Origin: an uncultured Clostridium sp.
Lineage (GTDB): Bacteria; Bacillota; Clostridia; Clostridiales; Clostridiaceae
Length of the DNA stretch: 64,000 nt
Direction of reading: 5' to 3'
Assembly (NCBI RefSeq): GCF_934754925.1
Contig: NZ_CAKVJA010000004.1
Span: forward strand, 35,561-99,560
Within the stretch, counting starts at the first letter, position 1, and every line of letters starts with the position of its first letter. The notes below the pieces were generated by a model that worked only from the letters and a program-made list of their open reading frames with translations, was not told the origin of the DNA and ran no database searches. Shown piece after piece: positions 51,990-60,300 of the stretch. Position numbers and translations under genes: made by a program.

Positions 51990-52100
51990 ATGAAAATAAA
52001 AAAAATAGGAAAATTAGCAGTTGTATTAGCAGCATCAACTGCATTAGTTGCAACTTTAATAAACGATAAAAAGAATAAGGAAAATACTAAAGAAGATTAA
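51990..52100 (+). CDS. 36-residue single-span membrane peptide
   Basis: ATG at 51990 after TAGAGGGAA, stop at 52100. Basic N-terminus MKIKKIGK, a hydrophobic helix LAVVLAASTALVATLI and a charged tail NDKKNKENTKED. Likely an inserted small membrane protein. A terminator downstream supports transcription. I do not recognise a family. Confidence 0.6.
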   Translation: MKIKKIGKLAVVLAASTALVATLINDKKNKENTKED

Positions 52101-52203
52101 GTTATATTAAATATTCAATAATAATTAAATATATTGTTTATTATAGAAGTTATAATTAAATAAAATATATAGTTATAAGATATTTAAATAAAATTAAAAG
52201 AGA

Positions 52204-52237
52204 AGAAGTAATAAAGTATTTATTGCTTCTATTTTAT
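52204..52237 (+). terminator. Terminator after membrane peptide
   Basis: 12-bp stem AGAAGTAATAAA / TTTATTGCTTCT with one mismatch, followed by ATTTTATT. Confidence 0.7.
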
Positions 52238-52268
52238 TGGAAAAAAATAAGAAAGGAACCTTTGTGTT

Positions 52269-53633
52269 ATGAAGAAGAAGATAGATTTAGTATCGGGAAG
52301 TATAGTAAAAACATTATTAACGTTATCACTACCTATTTTAGGTACATCATTTATCCAAATGGCTTATAGTTTAGTAGATATGATTTGGATAGGAAAAGCA
52401 GGAAGTGCAGCAGTTGCAGCAGTTGGGACGGCGGGATTTTTTGCTTGGCTTGGAAATTCTATGGTTATGATAACAAAAACAGGTGCAGAAGTTGGAGTTT
52501 CACAGTCCATAGGTAAAAATGATGAAAAAGAAAGAAAATGTTATGTATATAGTAGTATTTTCTTATGCGTTGTGATGGCTATAATTTATCAAATTATATT
52601 AATTGTTTTTAAAGATAAGTTAATAGGTTTTTTTAACCTAGGAGATCCAGTAATAATAAAGATGTCTATTGATTATTTAATAGTGATATCATTAGGTATG
52701 GTTTGTGCATTTTTAAATCCTCAATTTACTGGAATATTTACTGCATCGGGAAACAGTAAAACGCCTTTTGTAGTTAATACTGTAGGGCTTATTATGAATA
52801 TTGTATTAGATCCAATTCTAATCTTTGGAGTCGGAGGAATAAAACCATTGGGGGTTGTAGGAGCTGCTTTAGCAACTATACTTTCACAAATGTTAGTTAC
52901 TATAATATTTATATATACTTTTATTAAAAATGGATATAATTTTAGTTTTAATAATAAAAGATTTGTAAAGCTGAAGTATTTAAAGAGTATTTGTGTTTTA
53001 GGTGGTCCTACAGCTATTCAAAATTGCTTATTTACATTCTTCTCAATGCTTATAGGTAGAATTGTAGCAAGTGCAGGACCGATAGCAATTGCTGTTCAAA
53101 AAGTTGGTTCACAAATAGAATCTATATCATGGATGACAGCAGGAGGATTTGCAAGTGCATTAACAGCTTTTGTTGGACAAAACTATGGAGCAAAAAGAAA
53201 TGATAGGGTGATAAAGGGCTATGTGAGTACTATTATTATTTCATGTATTCTAGGAGTATTTACAACGTTATTATTAGTATTTGCAGGTGGGCCTATATTT
53301 TCTGTTTTTATAGATGAAAAAGAAGCCATTTTACAAGGAATTGATTATTTAAGAATATTGGGATATTCACAATTATTTATGTGTATAGAAATAACTACAT
53401 CAGGAGCATTTTATGGTGTTGGGAAGACCATAACTCCATCAATAGTAGGAATAATATTTACGGGTTTAAGAGTTCCTATAGCAATGTTGTTATTTAGGCC
53501 TGAAATACTGGGTATTAATGGAGTATGGTGGAGCATAAGTGGAAGCAGTATAGTAAAGGGAATTTTATTATTTCTTCTATTTTTCTTTATGGTTATAAAA
53601 CCGTTAAGAAAAACACCTAATTATAACTATTAA
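52269..53633 (+). CDS. MATE family efflux transporter
   Basis: 454 residues with twelve membrane helices expected. The first half starts IVKTLLTLSLPILGTSFIQM with YSLVDMIWIGKAGSAAVAAVG, and the second has LGGPTAIQNCLFTFFSML and ASALTAFVGQNYGAKR. Na+- or H+-driven export of cationic drugs or metabolites; substrate unknown. The ribosome site AAAGGAA is about 11 bases upstream, slightly far. Convergent with the deacetylase gene. Confidence 0.92.
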   Translation: MKKKIDLVSGSIVKTLLTLSLPILGTSFIQMAYSLVDMIWIGKAGSAAVAAVGTAGFFAWLGNSMVMITKTGAEVGVSQSIGKNDEKERKCYVYSSIFLCVVMAIIYQIILIVFKDKLIGFFNLGDPVIIKMSIDYLIVISLGMVCAFLNPQFTGIFTASGNSKTPFVVNTVGLIMNIVLDPILIFGVGGIKPLGVVGAALATILSQMLVTIIFIYTFIKNGYNFSFNNKRFVKLKYLKSICVLGGPTAIQNCLFTFFSMLIGRIVASAGPIAIAVQKVGSQIESISWMTAGGFASALTAFVGQNYGAKRNDRVIKGYVSTIIISCILGVFTTLLLVFAGGPIFSVFIDEKEAILQGIDYLRILGYSQLFMCIEITTSGAFYGVGKTITPSIVGIIFTGLRVPIAMLLFRPEILGINGVWWSISGSSIVKGILLFLLFFFMVIKPLRKTPNYNY

Positions 53634-53670
53634 ATAAAATTTATGATAATATGAATAAGCAGTAAAATAA

Positions 53671-53716
53671 AAAAATAGCTAGATATTAAATAATACATGA
53701 CTTCTAGCTATTTTTA
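53671..53716. terminator. Bidirectional terminator
   Basis: 12-bp stem AAAAATAGCTAG / CTAGCTATTTTT between the convergent MATE and deacetylase genes. Confidence 0.82.
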
Positions 53717-53735
53717 CTTTATATTTATCAGGTAA

Positions 53736-54455
53736 TTATTTCTTTAACACATGATATATTTCAGGTGTATCTACAGTTATTTTTTCAAAATTATATCCTT
53801 GACTCTTATAATATTTAATAATTCCTCTTACAGCTTGTGCCGTGTTCTTGTTAGCGTGAGCATTGTGCATTAAGACAACAACATTATCCTTAGTTGATAT
53901 AGATCTATTTAATATGAGGTCAGGAGAGGAGTTAGGATTAGCACCATCTAAGGTATCTTGAGTCCAATCGTAAATCTTAAAATTATTTGAGTGAACTGCA
54001 TCTACCATTTCATTTGTTAATCTATAGGTACTATTATTTGTTCCAAATGGAAATCTTAATATATAGTAATTTTCACCTGTAATATCATAAAGAGCTTTTT
54101 GAACTTGTTTCATTTCATTAATAAAACCAGAGCTACAACTATATAGCTTAGATCTTTCATGAGTAAAACTATGTAAACCTATGCTATGACCTTCATTTTT
54201 CATTCTTAAAATTATATCTTCTTGACCTTTTATTTGCTCACCGATTATAAAGAAAGTAGCAGGCACATTTTCTTCTTTTAGTATGTCTAAAGTTTTTTTA
54301 GTTACTTCACCACCAGGAGCATCATCAAATGTTAAATAAACAATTTTTTTAGGGCAATCTTTTTTATCATCATTTGTACTATATGCATTTAATTGAGGGC
54401 AAACTAATAAAGCTAAAAGCATAAAAATAATTAAATTTGTTAAAAACTTTCTCAT
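53736..54455 (-). CDS. Secreted polysaccharide deacetylase (NodB domain)
   Basis: 239 residues. Signal peptide LTNLIIFMLLALLVCPQLNA. NodB motifs: MT1 YLTFDDAPGG (Asp-Asp), MT2 HSIGLHSFTHE (two zinc His), MT3 RFPFGTNN, MT4 DWTQDTLDG and MT5 VVLMHNAHANK. Likely removes N-acetyl groups from peptidoglycan or another wall glycan, as in PdaA-like enzymes; some of these make spore cortex muramic lactam. Extracytoplasmic. The start follows a weak GAGTGATT. Confidence 0.9.
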   Translation of the reverse strand: MRKFLTNLIIFMLLALLVCPQLNAYSTNDDKKDCPKKIVYLTFDDAPGGEVTKKTLDILKEENVPATFFIIGEQIKGQEDIILRMKNEGHSIGLHSFTHERSKLYSCSSGFINEMKQVQKALYDITGENYYILRFPFGTNNSTYRLTNEMVDAVHSNNFKIYDWTQDTLDGANPNSSPDLILNRSISTKDNVVVLMHNAHANKNTAQAVRGIIKYYKSQGYNFEKITVDTPEIYHVLKK

Positions 54456-54548
54456 AATTAATCACTCTTTTCTATAAAAATATTTCATAAAGATACCATT
54501 TATATATAGTGCAATTATATTATGTGCAAAAATAATATAATATATTTC

Positions 54549-54577
54549 TTGATATTTTTTGATAAAGGATATATAAT
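54549..54577 (+). promoter_or_regulatory. SigmaA promoter of uracil permease leader
   Basis: TTGATA (54549-54554), 17-base spacer, TATAAT (54572-54577). Initiation near 54584 gives a leader of about 185 bases. Confidence 0.8.
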
Positions 54578-54591
54578 AACAAAAAAAGCTT

Positions 54592-54685
54592 TAAGTCGAA
54601 ACAGAGAGTTCGGTAAGTTCAGAGTTTACAGTATTAGTATTTACAGGATAACTATAACTTCTTACCGATGTAAGAAGTTTTTTTA
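54592..54685 (+). promoter_or_regulatory. Transcription attenuator with alternative stems
   Basis: Terminator: AACTTCTTAC / GTAAGAAGTT (54656-54679), loop CGAT, then TTTTTTT. Antiterminator: TCGGTAAG (54610-54617) can pair with CTTACCGA (54661-54668) and would break the terminator. Anti-antiterminator: a short CGAA / TTCG hairpin (54597-54612) whose loop ACAGAGAG resembles the PyrR-site loop. The three structures are mutually exclusive. Confidence 0.65.
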
Positions 54686-54690
54686 TTTAC

Positions 54691-54761
54691 CTTTAATAAC
54701 AGTCCAGAGAGGCTGAAAAGGGAGAAAGTTAATGTTTCTCCTTACAATAATAAATAAGGAG
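54691..54761 (+). promoter_or_regulatory. PyrR-binding-loop-like site with RBS-sequestering switch
   Basis: ACAGTCCAGAGAGGCTGAAA (54700-54719), flanked by CCTTT / AAAAGG, is close to the Bacillus PyrR RNA-binding loop. After it, GGAGAAA / TTTCTCC (54721-54740) competes with CTCCTTA (54738-54744) pairing to TAAGGAG (54755-54761), which holds the ribosome site. PyrR-UMP binding would therefore favour closing the ribosome site. There is no T-run, so control here should be translational. Confidence 0.72.
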
Positions 54762-54769
54762 TGGATTTC

Positions 54770-56071
54770 ATGACACAGTTTACAGGTAGTATTTCATCAA
54801 AAAAGGAAGCGGAAAAAGGAATTAAAGATTCACTTTTCAAATTAGTATTAGCGCTTCAACATTTAATTGCAATGTTTGGAGCAACTGTATTGGTTCCTAT
54901 GCTTACGGGACTAGATCCATCAGTTGCATTATTTTCGGCTGGAGTAGGAACTTTAATTTTCCACTTATGTACTAAAGGAAAGGTTCCAGTGTTTTTAGGA
55001 TCATCCTTTGCTTTTATTCCAGTAATTATAGCGGTATCAGAAAAATATGGTGATTTAAGATATGCTCAAGGTGGGATTATTGTAGTTGGAGCAATTTATG
55101 TTTTAGTATCTCTTTTAATAAAAAGGGTAGGATTAAATAATGTTAAAAAAATATTACCGGCTCAAGTTGTAGGGCCTATGATTATCGTAATAGGACTTAA
55201 CTTAATACCAAGTGCATTAGAGATGACTGGTGTAACAGAACTAATATCAGGCAATAAAAGTGTTTTAACAGGTGTAGTAATTTCAATAATAACTTTAAGT
55301 ATAGCACTATTAATAAAGAAGTTCAGTAATGGATTTTTATCACAGATTTCAATATTAATAGCAGTAGCTGTTGGATATACAATAAGCTTAATGTTAGGAC
55401 AAGTATCTACTACTGAAATACAAAGTGCAAGTTTAGTAGCAATACCTAGTTTTACATTTCCTAAGTTTGATATAGGAGCAATAGCAATTATAGCACCAGT
55501 AGTATTAGCAGTATTTATGGAACATGTTGGAGATATAACTACTAATGGTGAAGTTGTTGGACAAAACTTTATAGAAGATCCAGGATTAAATAGAACTTTA
55601 TTAGGAGATGGATTAGCTACTTTAGCAGCAGGATTTATTGGAGGACCAGCCAACACTACATATGGTGAAAATACGGGAGTTCTCGCAATAACCAAAAATT
55701 ATAATCCAGTGATATTAAGAATAACAGCAATATTTGCTATATTACTTAGTTTTATTGCTAAATTTGGAGCGATTATTAGAACAATACCTCAACCGGTAAT
55801 GGGTGGAATAAGTTTAATATTATTTTCTATGATTGCAATTGTTGGAGTTAAGACTATAAAGAGAGAGCAAGTTAAATTTACATTCTTTAATATTATAGTT
55901 ATGATTTCTATTTTATTTGTTGGATTATCAGGAAACTTTTTAGATGAAGCTATTTCAATTAAAATAACAGAAACAGTAAATATATCTGGATTAAGTTTAG
56001 CTGCAATAGTGGGGGTTGTATTAAATATAATATTTACACAAATAAATAAATTTACTAAAAAAGATATTTAA
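54770..56071 (+). CDS. uraA: Uracil permease (UraA/PyrP)
   Basis: 433 residues from ATG 54770, eight bases after AAGGAG; a GTG at 54761 overlaps that site. Nucleobase-cation symporter-2 family with 14 helices expected: LVLALQHLIAMFGATVLVPM, VPVFLGSSFAFI, VFMEHVGDITTNGEVVG (substrate Glu region) and GGPANTTYGENTGVLAITK. The long PyrR-type leader supports uracil rather than xanthine. Located alone, without other pyr genes. A terminator follows. Confidence 0.93.
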   Translation: MTQFTGSISSKKEAEKGIKDSLFKLVLALQHLIAMFGATVLVPMLTGLDPSVALFSAGVGTLIFHLCTKGKVPVFLGSSFAFIPVIIAVSEKYGDLRYAQGGIIVVGAIYVLVSLLIKRVGLNNVKKILPAQVVGPMIIVIGLNLIPSALEMTGVTELISGNKSVLTGVVISIITLSIALLIKKFSNGFLSQISILIAVAVGYTISLMLGQVSTTEIQSASLVAIPSFTFPKFDIGAIAIIAPVVLAVFMEHVGDITTNGEVVGQNFIEDPGLNRTLLGDGLATLAAGFIGGPANTTYGENTGVLAITKNYNPVILRITAIFAILLSFIAKFGAIIRTIPQPVMGGISLILFSMIAIVGVKTIKREQVKFTFFNIIVMISILFVGLSGNFLDEAISIKITETVNISGLSLAAIVGVVLNIIFTQINKFTKKDI

Positions 56072-56081
56072 TTAATATATA

Positions 56082-56127
56082 AACACTATACATGATATTC
56101 TTTTATGTATAGTGTTTTAATTTTTTA
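56082..56127 (+). terminator. Terminator of uracil permease gene
   Basis: 12-bp stem AACACTATACAT / ATGTATAGTGTT, followed by TTAATTTTTT. Confidence 0.85.
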
Positions 56128-56236
56128 TGAAAAGTATATAAGATATATAAGAAAATTATAATTAATGCGATTTTGTGTATAAATTTTGGTATTTATGATA
56201 CAATTACAGTATAAATATAGAAATTTGGAGGGAAAG

Positions 56237-58093
56237 ATGAATTTAAAGGGATCATACGATAGTAGATTCTATAGAATAAGTAAGATTTTTGTAATGTTTA
56301 TAATAATATTTACAATTGGAGCTGGCTATAATAATAAAATTAGATTATCAGAAAGTATAATGATTATTATAATTTGTATTTTATTATTATTTATACAAGA
56401 GTGTATAAATAAAATACAAAAGACTGATAGTAAGTATAAGCTATGTGAGCAAGAATATACCTTATCTATAGAGGCAATTAATGGAGCTATTTGGATATGG
56501 GATGATAAGAGTAATAAGGTATATGTTTCTAATAAAATAAGGGAATTATTAGGATTAGAAAAGGAGAAAATTACTTTAGAAGAATGGTATAAATTTATTA
56601 TTGAAAGTGACTTTAAAAGAGTTAAAGCGTATTTTGAAAGTATTTGTTTAAATAGAATGTGTATTAGTACTAATATTAGATATTCTATTAAAGCTATTAA
56701 TGGACAAACAATACATATAGAGTATAATGGCAAAGGTAGTATTAGTAATGGCATATATAGCTTAGCAGGCGTAATAATGGATATTACTAGTGAAAAAAAT
56801 AATGAAAATAAGATTAAGCTTATGAATTATTATGATAATATCACGGGTATACAAAATAAAAAAATGTTTATAGAAAAATTTAAACAATTAATCAATAATA
56901 GTTCAAATAAAAGTAAATTAGGAATTATTTTTTTTGATATAGATAATTTTAAAAATATTAATGACTCATATGGACATGAAGTAGGAGATGAAATACTTTT
57001 AAGACTTTGTAAGAGAATTGAAAATATTTTAGATGGAAGGCATACTTTTGCTAGATTTGGTGGGGATGAATTTATTATTGCCTTCTCAAATGTTATTAAT
57101 CAAATAGAAATAAAGGATTTCTTGGATGAATTATTATTAAAGGTTAGAAAACCATTTTATGTTGATAGTAGAAAAATATGTTGTTCAATTAGTATTGGTG
57201 TTAGCATATATCCTAACGATTCTAATAGATTAGATATTCTTTTAAAAACAGCAGATATGGCAATGCATACTGCTAAAGAAGAAGGAAAAAATAGATATAA
57301 ATTTTTTGATATTAATATATTAAATATATTAAAAAGACAGAGTGAGATTGAGAAAGCATTAAGAACTGCAATTGAAAATAATGAAATTTTTATGGTTTTT
57401 CAACCTAAAATATCAATTAAGGATGAAAAGGTAAATGGATTTGAAGCATTAGTTAGATGGGTAAATGATGAATTAGGGTTCATATCTCCAGCAGAATTTA
57501 TACCAATAGCTGAAAGTAGTGGATTAATAATAGATTTAGGAAAATATATTATTGAGGAAAGCTTTAAAAAATGTAAAGAATTATATTGCAGTACTAAATC
57601 AAAGTTTCATATAGCAATTAATATATCGGATATACAATTAAGGGAAGAAGGATTTATTAGTTTTATTTCAGAAATGTTAGAAAAGTATAATATACCTCCA
57701 GAATTTATAGAATTCGAAATAACAGAAGGGGTTATTATGAAGTCTGTTGTAAAAAATATTGAATTATTAATAGGACTTAAGAGGTTAGGAGTTTCTATTG
57801 CATTAGATGATTTTGGTACAGGATATTCTTCTTTGAGCTATTTAAAAAGATTACCTATAGATGTATTAAAGATAGACAAGAGCTTTGTAGATGGAATAGG
57901 TGTAGATGAAAAAAGTGAGTATATAGCAGAGAGTATAATAAAGCTTTCGCATAGTTTAAATTTAAAAGTAGTAGCTGAGGGTGTAGAAACTAAAGAGCAA
58001 CTAGGATATTTAGATAAAATGAAATGCGATGTAGCTCAGGGGTATTATTTTAGTAAACCAGAGAAGTTTGAAGTTATTAAAGAAATGATTTAA
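56237..58093 (+). CDS. Membrane GGDEF-EAL c-di-GMP protein with PAS domain
   Basis: 618 residues from ATG 56237 after GGAGGG. Two N-terminal membrane helices are followed by a PAS domain (about 75-190, with GAIWIWDDKSNKVYVSNKI). The GGDEF domain has FARFGGDEFIIAF at 275-279 with NFKNINDSYGHEVGD. The EAL domain has FEALVRW at 403-405, ITEGVIM, LDDFGTGYSSL, VVAEGVET and AQGYYFSKP. Both active sites look intact, so it could make and degrade c-di-GMP, with PAS sensing deciding. Monocistronic. Confidence 0.95.
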   Translation: MNLKGSYDSRFYRISKIFVMFIIIFTIGAGYNNKIRLSESIMIIIICILLLFIQECINKIQKTDSKYKLCEQEYTLSIEAINGAIWIWDDKSNKVYVSNKIRELLGLEKEKITLEEWYKFIIESDFKRVKAYFESICLNRMCISTNIRYSIKAINGQTIHIEYNGKGSISNGIYSLAGVIMDITSEKNNENKIKLMNYYDNITGIQNKKMFIEKFKQLINNSSNKSKLGIIFFDIDNFKNINDSYGHEVGDEILLRLCKRIENILDGRHTFARFGGDEFIIAFSNVINQIEIKDFLDELLLKVRKPFYVDSRKICCSISIGVSIYPNDSNRLDILLKTADMAMHTAKEEGKNRYKFFDINILNILKRQSEIEKALRTAIENNEIFMVFQPKISIKDEKVNGFEALVRWVNDELGFISPAEFIPIAESSGLIIDLGKYIIEESFKKCKELYCSTKSKFHIAINISDIQLREEGFISFISEMLEKYNIPPEFIEFEITEGVIMKSVVKNIELLIGLKRLGVSIALDDFGTGYSSLSYLKRLPIDVLKIDKSFVDGIGVDEKSEYIAESIIKLSHSLNLKVVAEGVETKEQLGYLDKMKCDVAQGYYFSKPEKFEVIKEMI

Positions 58094-58164
58094 AAATAAA
58101 TATTTTTATCACAAAAAAACTTCTAATTGCGTATTATGTAAATATATGCTTTTAGGAGGTTTTT

Positions 58165-58845
58165 ATGCGTATCAGGATAGATGATGATTTTGATAATGAT
58201 TTAGATGCAGAATATAAGTCAATTGATAACGATACAATAGTAGGAAATGGAGCATTATCAAAAGAAAATATTCCTATAATTGATGTAAAATCAGAAGATA
58301 TAAAAGAACAAGAGTTAGCAAATGATCAAATTAATAAGAGAAGTATTATAAGAGAAGAAACTAATAAATATAATTTAAGTAATGGATTTAGTATTGAAAT
58401 TCAAGGTGCAACATTATTAGATGATACTGAAACTGAAAATTATGATAATAATTTAAGAGAAGGTATAAGGAATAAAGCAGAACAAAGAAGTGAAAATAAT
58501 AGGATAAAAGAAAATAGTGAATATATAGGACAACGTGTAAGAGGAAAAATTACAGTAGGTGTTAGATTAGGAGATAGAAAGGGAAAAGCTATATCAGAAG
58601 CAAAAGTAAATCTTTATGCATTAAACGGACTATCACCTAAATTAGTAAGTTCAAAATTAACAGATATAAATGGGATTGTTGTATTTGATGGATTGCCAGA
58701 AGGAAGTTATAGGGTTATAGAGATAGTAAATAGAAAATACTTTGAAAAACCAACATATATTCAATGGAATGAAGTAACTATTAATAAAGATTTCAGAGAA
58801 GAAAGTATTATTATAGTAAATAGAATAAAAAAACACCCAAAATAA
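58165..58845 (+). CDS. Acidic protein with C-terminal SpaA/carboxypeptidase-regulatory-like domain
   Basis: 226 residues from ATG after AGGAGG. Residues 1 to about 125 are highly charged, Asp/Glu/Asn-rich and apparently disordered. Residues 126-215 form a beta-sandwich of the prealbumin/Cna-B type (VRGKITVGVRLGDRKGKAI, NLYALNG, LTDINGIVVFDGLPEGSYRV). No signal peptide, membrane span or sorting signal is visible, which is odd for a fold usually found outside the cell. It might be a spore-coat or polar-wrapped protein. Terminator follows. Confidence 0.65.
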   Translation: MRIRIDDDFDNDLDAEYKSIDNDTIVGNGALSKENIPIIDVKSEDIKEQELANDQINKRSIIREETNKYNLSNGFSIEIQGATLLDDTETENYDNNLREGIRNKAEQRSENNRIKENSEYIGQRVRGKITVGVRLGDRKGKAISEAKVNLYALNGLSPKLVSSKLTDINGIVVFDGLPEGSYRVIEIVNRKYFEKPTYIQWNEVTINKDFREESIIIVNRIKKHPK

Positions 58846-58879
58846 TCTAAATAATGATAAAATAATAGTTAATTATTAT

Positions 58880-58920
58880 AGAGTTAGGATATATTAAAAA
58901 TATTCTAACTCTAATTTTTA
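58880..58920 (+). terminator. Terminator after SpaA-like gene
   Basis: 13-bp stem AGAGTTAGGATAT / ATATTCTAACTCT with one mismatch, followed by AATTTTTA. Confidence 0.8.
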
Positions 58921-59001
58921 AATAGATAAGTTATTTTATATAAAAAATAAAATAAAAATATGATAAAATGATTTTAAACTAAAGAAATGAGGATATAAGT
59001 T

Positions 59002-59442
59002 ATGAAGATAAAGATAAAGTACTTTGATGGAGCAACTAAATTGAAAAAAATTAGTAAGGGAAATTGGATAGATGTTTATGCTAATAAGGATATATTTGTA
59101 CCTTTAAATGAGAGAGCAATGATTCCTCTTGGATTTGCACTAGAATTACCAAAAGGGTGGGAAGGACATTTAGCACCAAGAAGCTCAACGTTTAAAACTT
59201 GGGGAGTAATTCAAACAAATAGTGTAGGAGTTGTTGATGATACATATATAGGAGATAATGATCAATGGCATATGCCAGTATATTGTTTACAAGCCAAGGA
59301 TGAAAATGGAACTTGGATAAGAAAAGGTGATAAAATAGGCCAGTTTAGAGTGATGGAAGTAATGCCAGAAATAGAATTTGAAGAAGTAGAATTCTTTAAC
59401 AATATTGATCGTGGTGGTTTTGGAAGTACAGGAGAAAGATAG
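59002..59442 (+). CDS. dut: dUTP diphosphatase
   Basis: 146 residues. Trimeric dUTPase hydrolysing dUTP to dUMP. Motif 2 APRSSTFKTWGV, motif 3 NSVGVVDDTYIGDN with its catalytic Asp, motif 4 KGDKIGQFRVM and motif 5 RGGFGSTG are all present. Motif 1 is atypical (NWIDVYANKDIFVP in place of the usual GxDL region), as in several clostridial and phage dUTPases. The start follows AATGAGGATATA. Alone on its transcript. Confidence 0.9.
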   Translation: MKIKIKYFDGATKLKKISKGNWIDVYANKDIFVPLNERAMIPLGFALELPKGWEGHLAPRSSTFKTWGVIQTNSVGVVDDTYIGDNDQWHMPVYCLQAKDENGTWIRKGDKIGQFRVMEVMPEIEFEEVEFFNNIDRGGFGSTGER

Positions 59443-59588
59443 TATATATTTATCATTCAGGTAAATTAAAAATATTGTTAAAAATCAGAAATAACACATT
59501 GTAATTAAATGTAAAATATGATAAAATAAACAAATAAAGGGTGGGTAAAAATTAATATAATCAAACAAAAGGGAGAAAGTGGGAAAAT

Positions 59589-60212
59589 ATGAAGTATATT
59601 GATTTATCTTATGATATAAAAAATGAAATGCCTGTTTATCCAGGTGATATGGAATTGAATTTAAGTAAAGAAAAGGATTATGATAAGGATGAATTTAATT
59701 TATATACAGTTTCTACATCTATGCATGTAGGTACTCATATAGATGCGCCTTTACATATGTGTAAGAATAAAAAATTCATTTCTGAATATTCAATAGATAA
59801 ATTTATAGGAAATGCAGTACTACTAGATGTACGTGGTGAGAAGGTAATAGAAATAAAAGATGAGTATTATAGAGATATAAAAGAAAATGATATAGTTTTA
59901 TTATTTACGGGATGGGATAGTTTCTATGGAAAAGAGGAATACTATAATAATCATCCTATAGTTAGTGAAGAATTAGCAGAGCTTTTAATTAAAAAGAAAA
60001 TTAAGATGTTAGGAATGGATATGCCTTCCCCTGATAATCATGAATATAATATTCATAAAAAACTATTTGAAAATGAAATATTTATTTTGGAAAATTTAAC
60101 AAACTTAAATAAGCTATTATATAACGAAGAAATACAAGTATTTGCACAACCATTAAAAATTCAAGGTGAAGCAAGCTTAGTAAGAGCAATAGCTGTATAT
60201 AAGGGATATTAA
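59589..60212 (+). CDS. Cyclase-family amidohydrolase (kynurenine formamidase-like)
   Basis: 207 residues. The cyclase/KynB metal motif is intact: VGTHIDAPLHM. IDLSYDIKNEMPVYPGD at the N-terminus and LGMDMPSPDNHEYNIHKKL near the C-terminus are typical. Family members hydrolyse N-formylkynurenine, arylformamides or similar amides with metal. No tryptophan-degradation genes are adjacent, so the substrate is open. The start follows GGGAGAAAGTGGG. A terminator follows. Confidence 0.88.
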   Translation: MKYIDLSYDIKNEMPVYPGDMELNLSKEKDYDKDEFNLYTVSTSMHVGTHIDAPLHMCKNKKFISEYSIDKFIGNAVLLDVRGEKVIEIKDEYYRDIKENDIVLLFTGWDSFYGKEEYYNNHPIVSEELAELLIKKKIKMLGMDMPSPDNHEYNIHKKLFENEIFILENLTNLNKLLYNEEIQVFAQPLKIQGEASLVRAIAVYKGY

Positions 60213-60229
60213 AAAATATATAATTATAA

Positions 60230-60265
60230 AATAACAGAGTACATTTTGTATTCTGTTATTTTATA
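60230..60265. terminator. Bidirectional terminator
   Basis: 13-bp stem AATAACAGAGTAC / GTATTCTGTTATT with one mismatch and T-rich flanks, between convergent genes. Confidence 0.82.
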
Positions 60266-60300
60266 TATTATGATAGGGATTAAATATATAAAACTTATTT

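Noticed and set aside
54584..54690. Purine or preQ1 riboswitch before the uracil permease gene
   Set aside because: The conserved purine-aptamer junction and loop sequences and the preQ1 core are absent; a PyrR-type explanation fits better.
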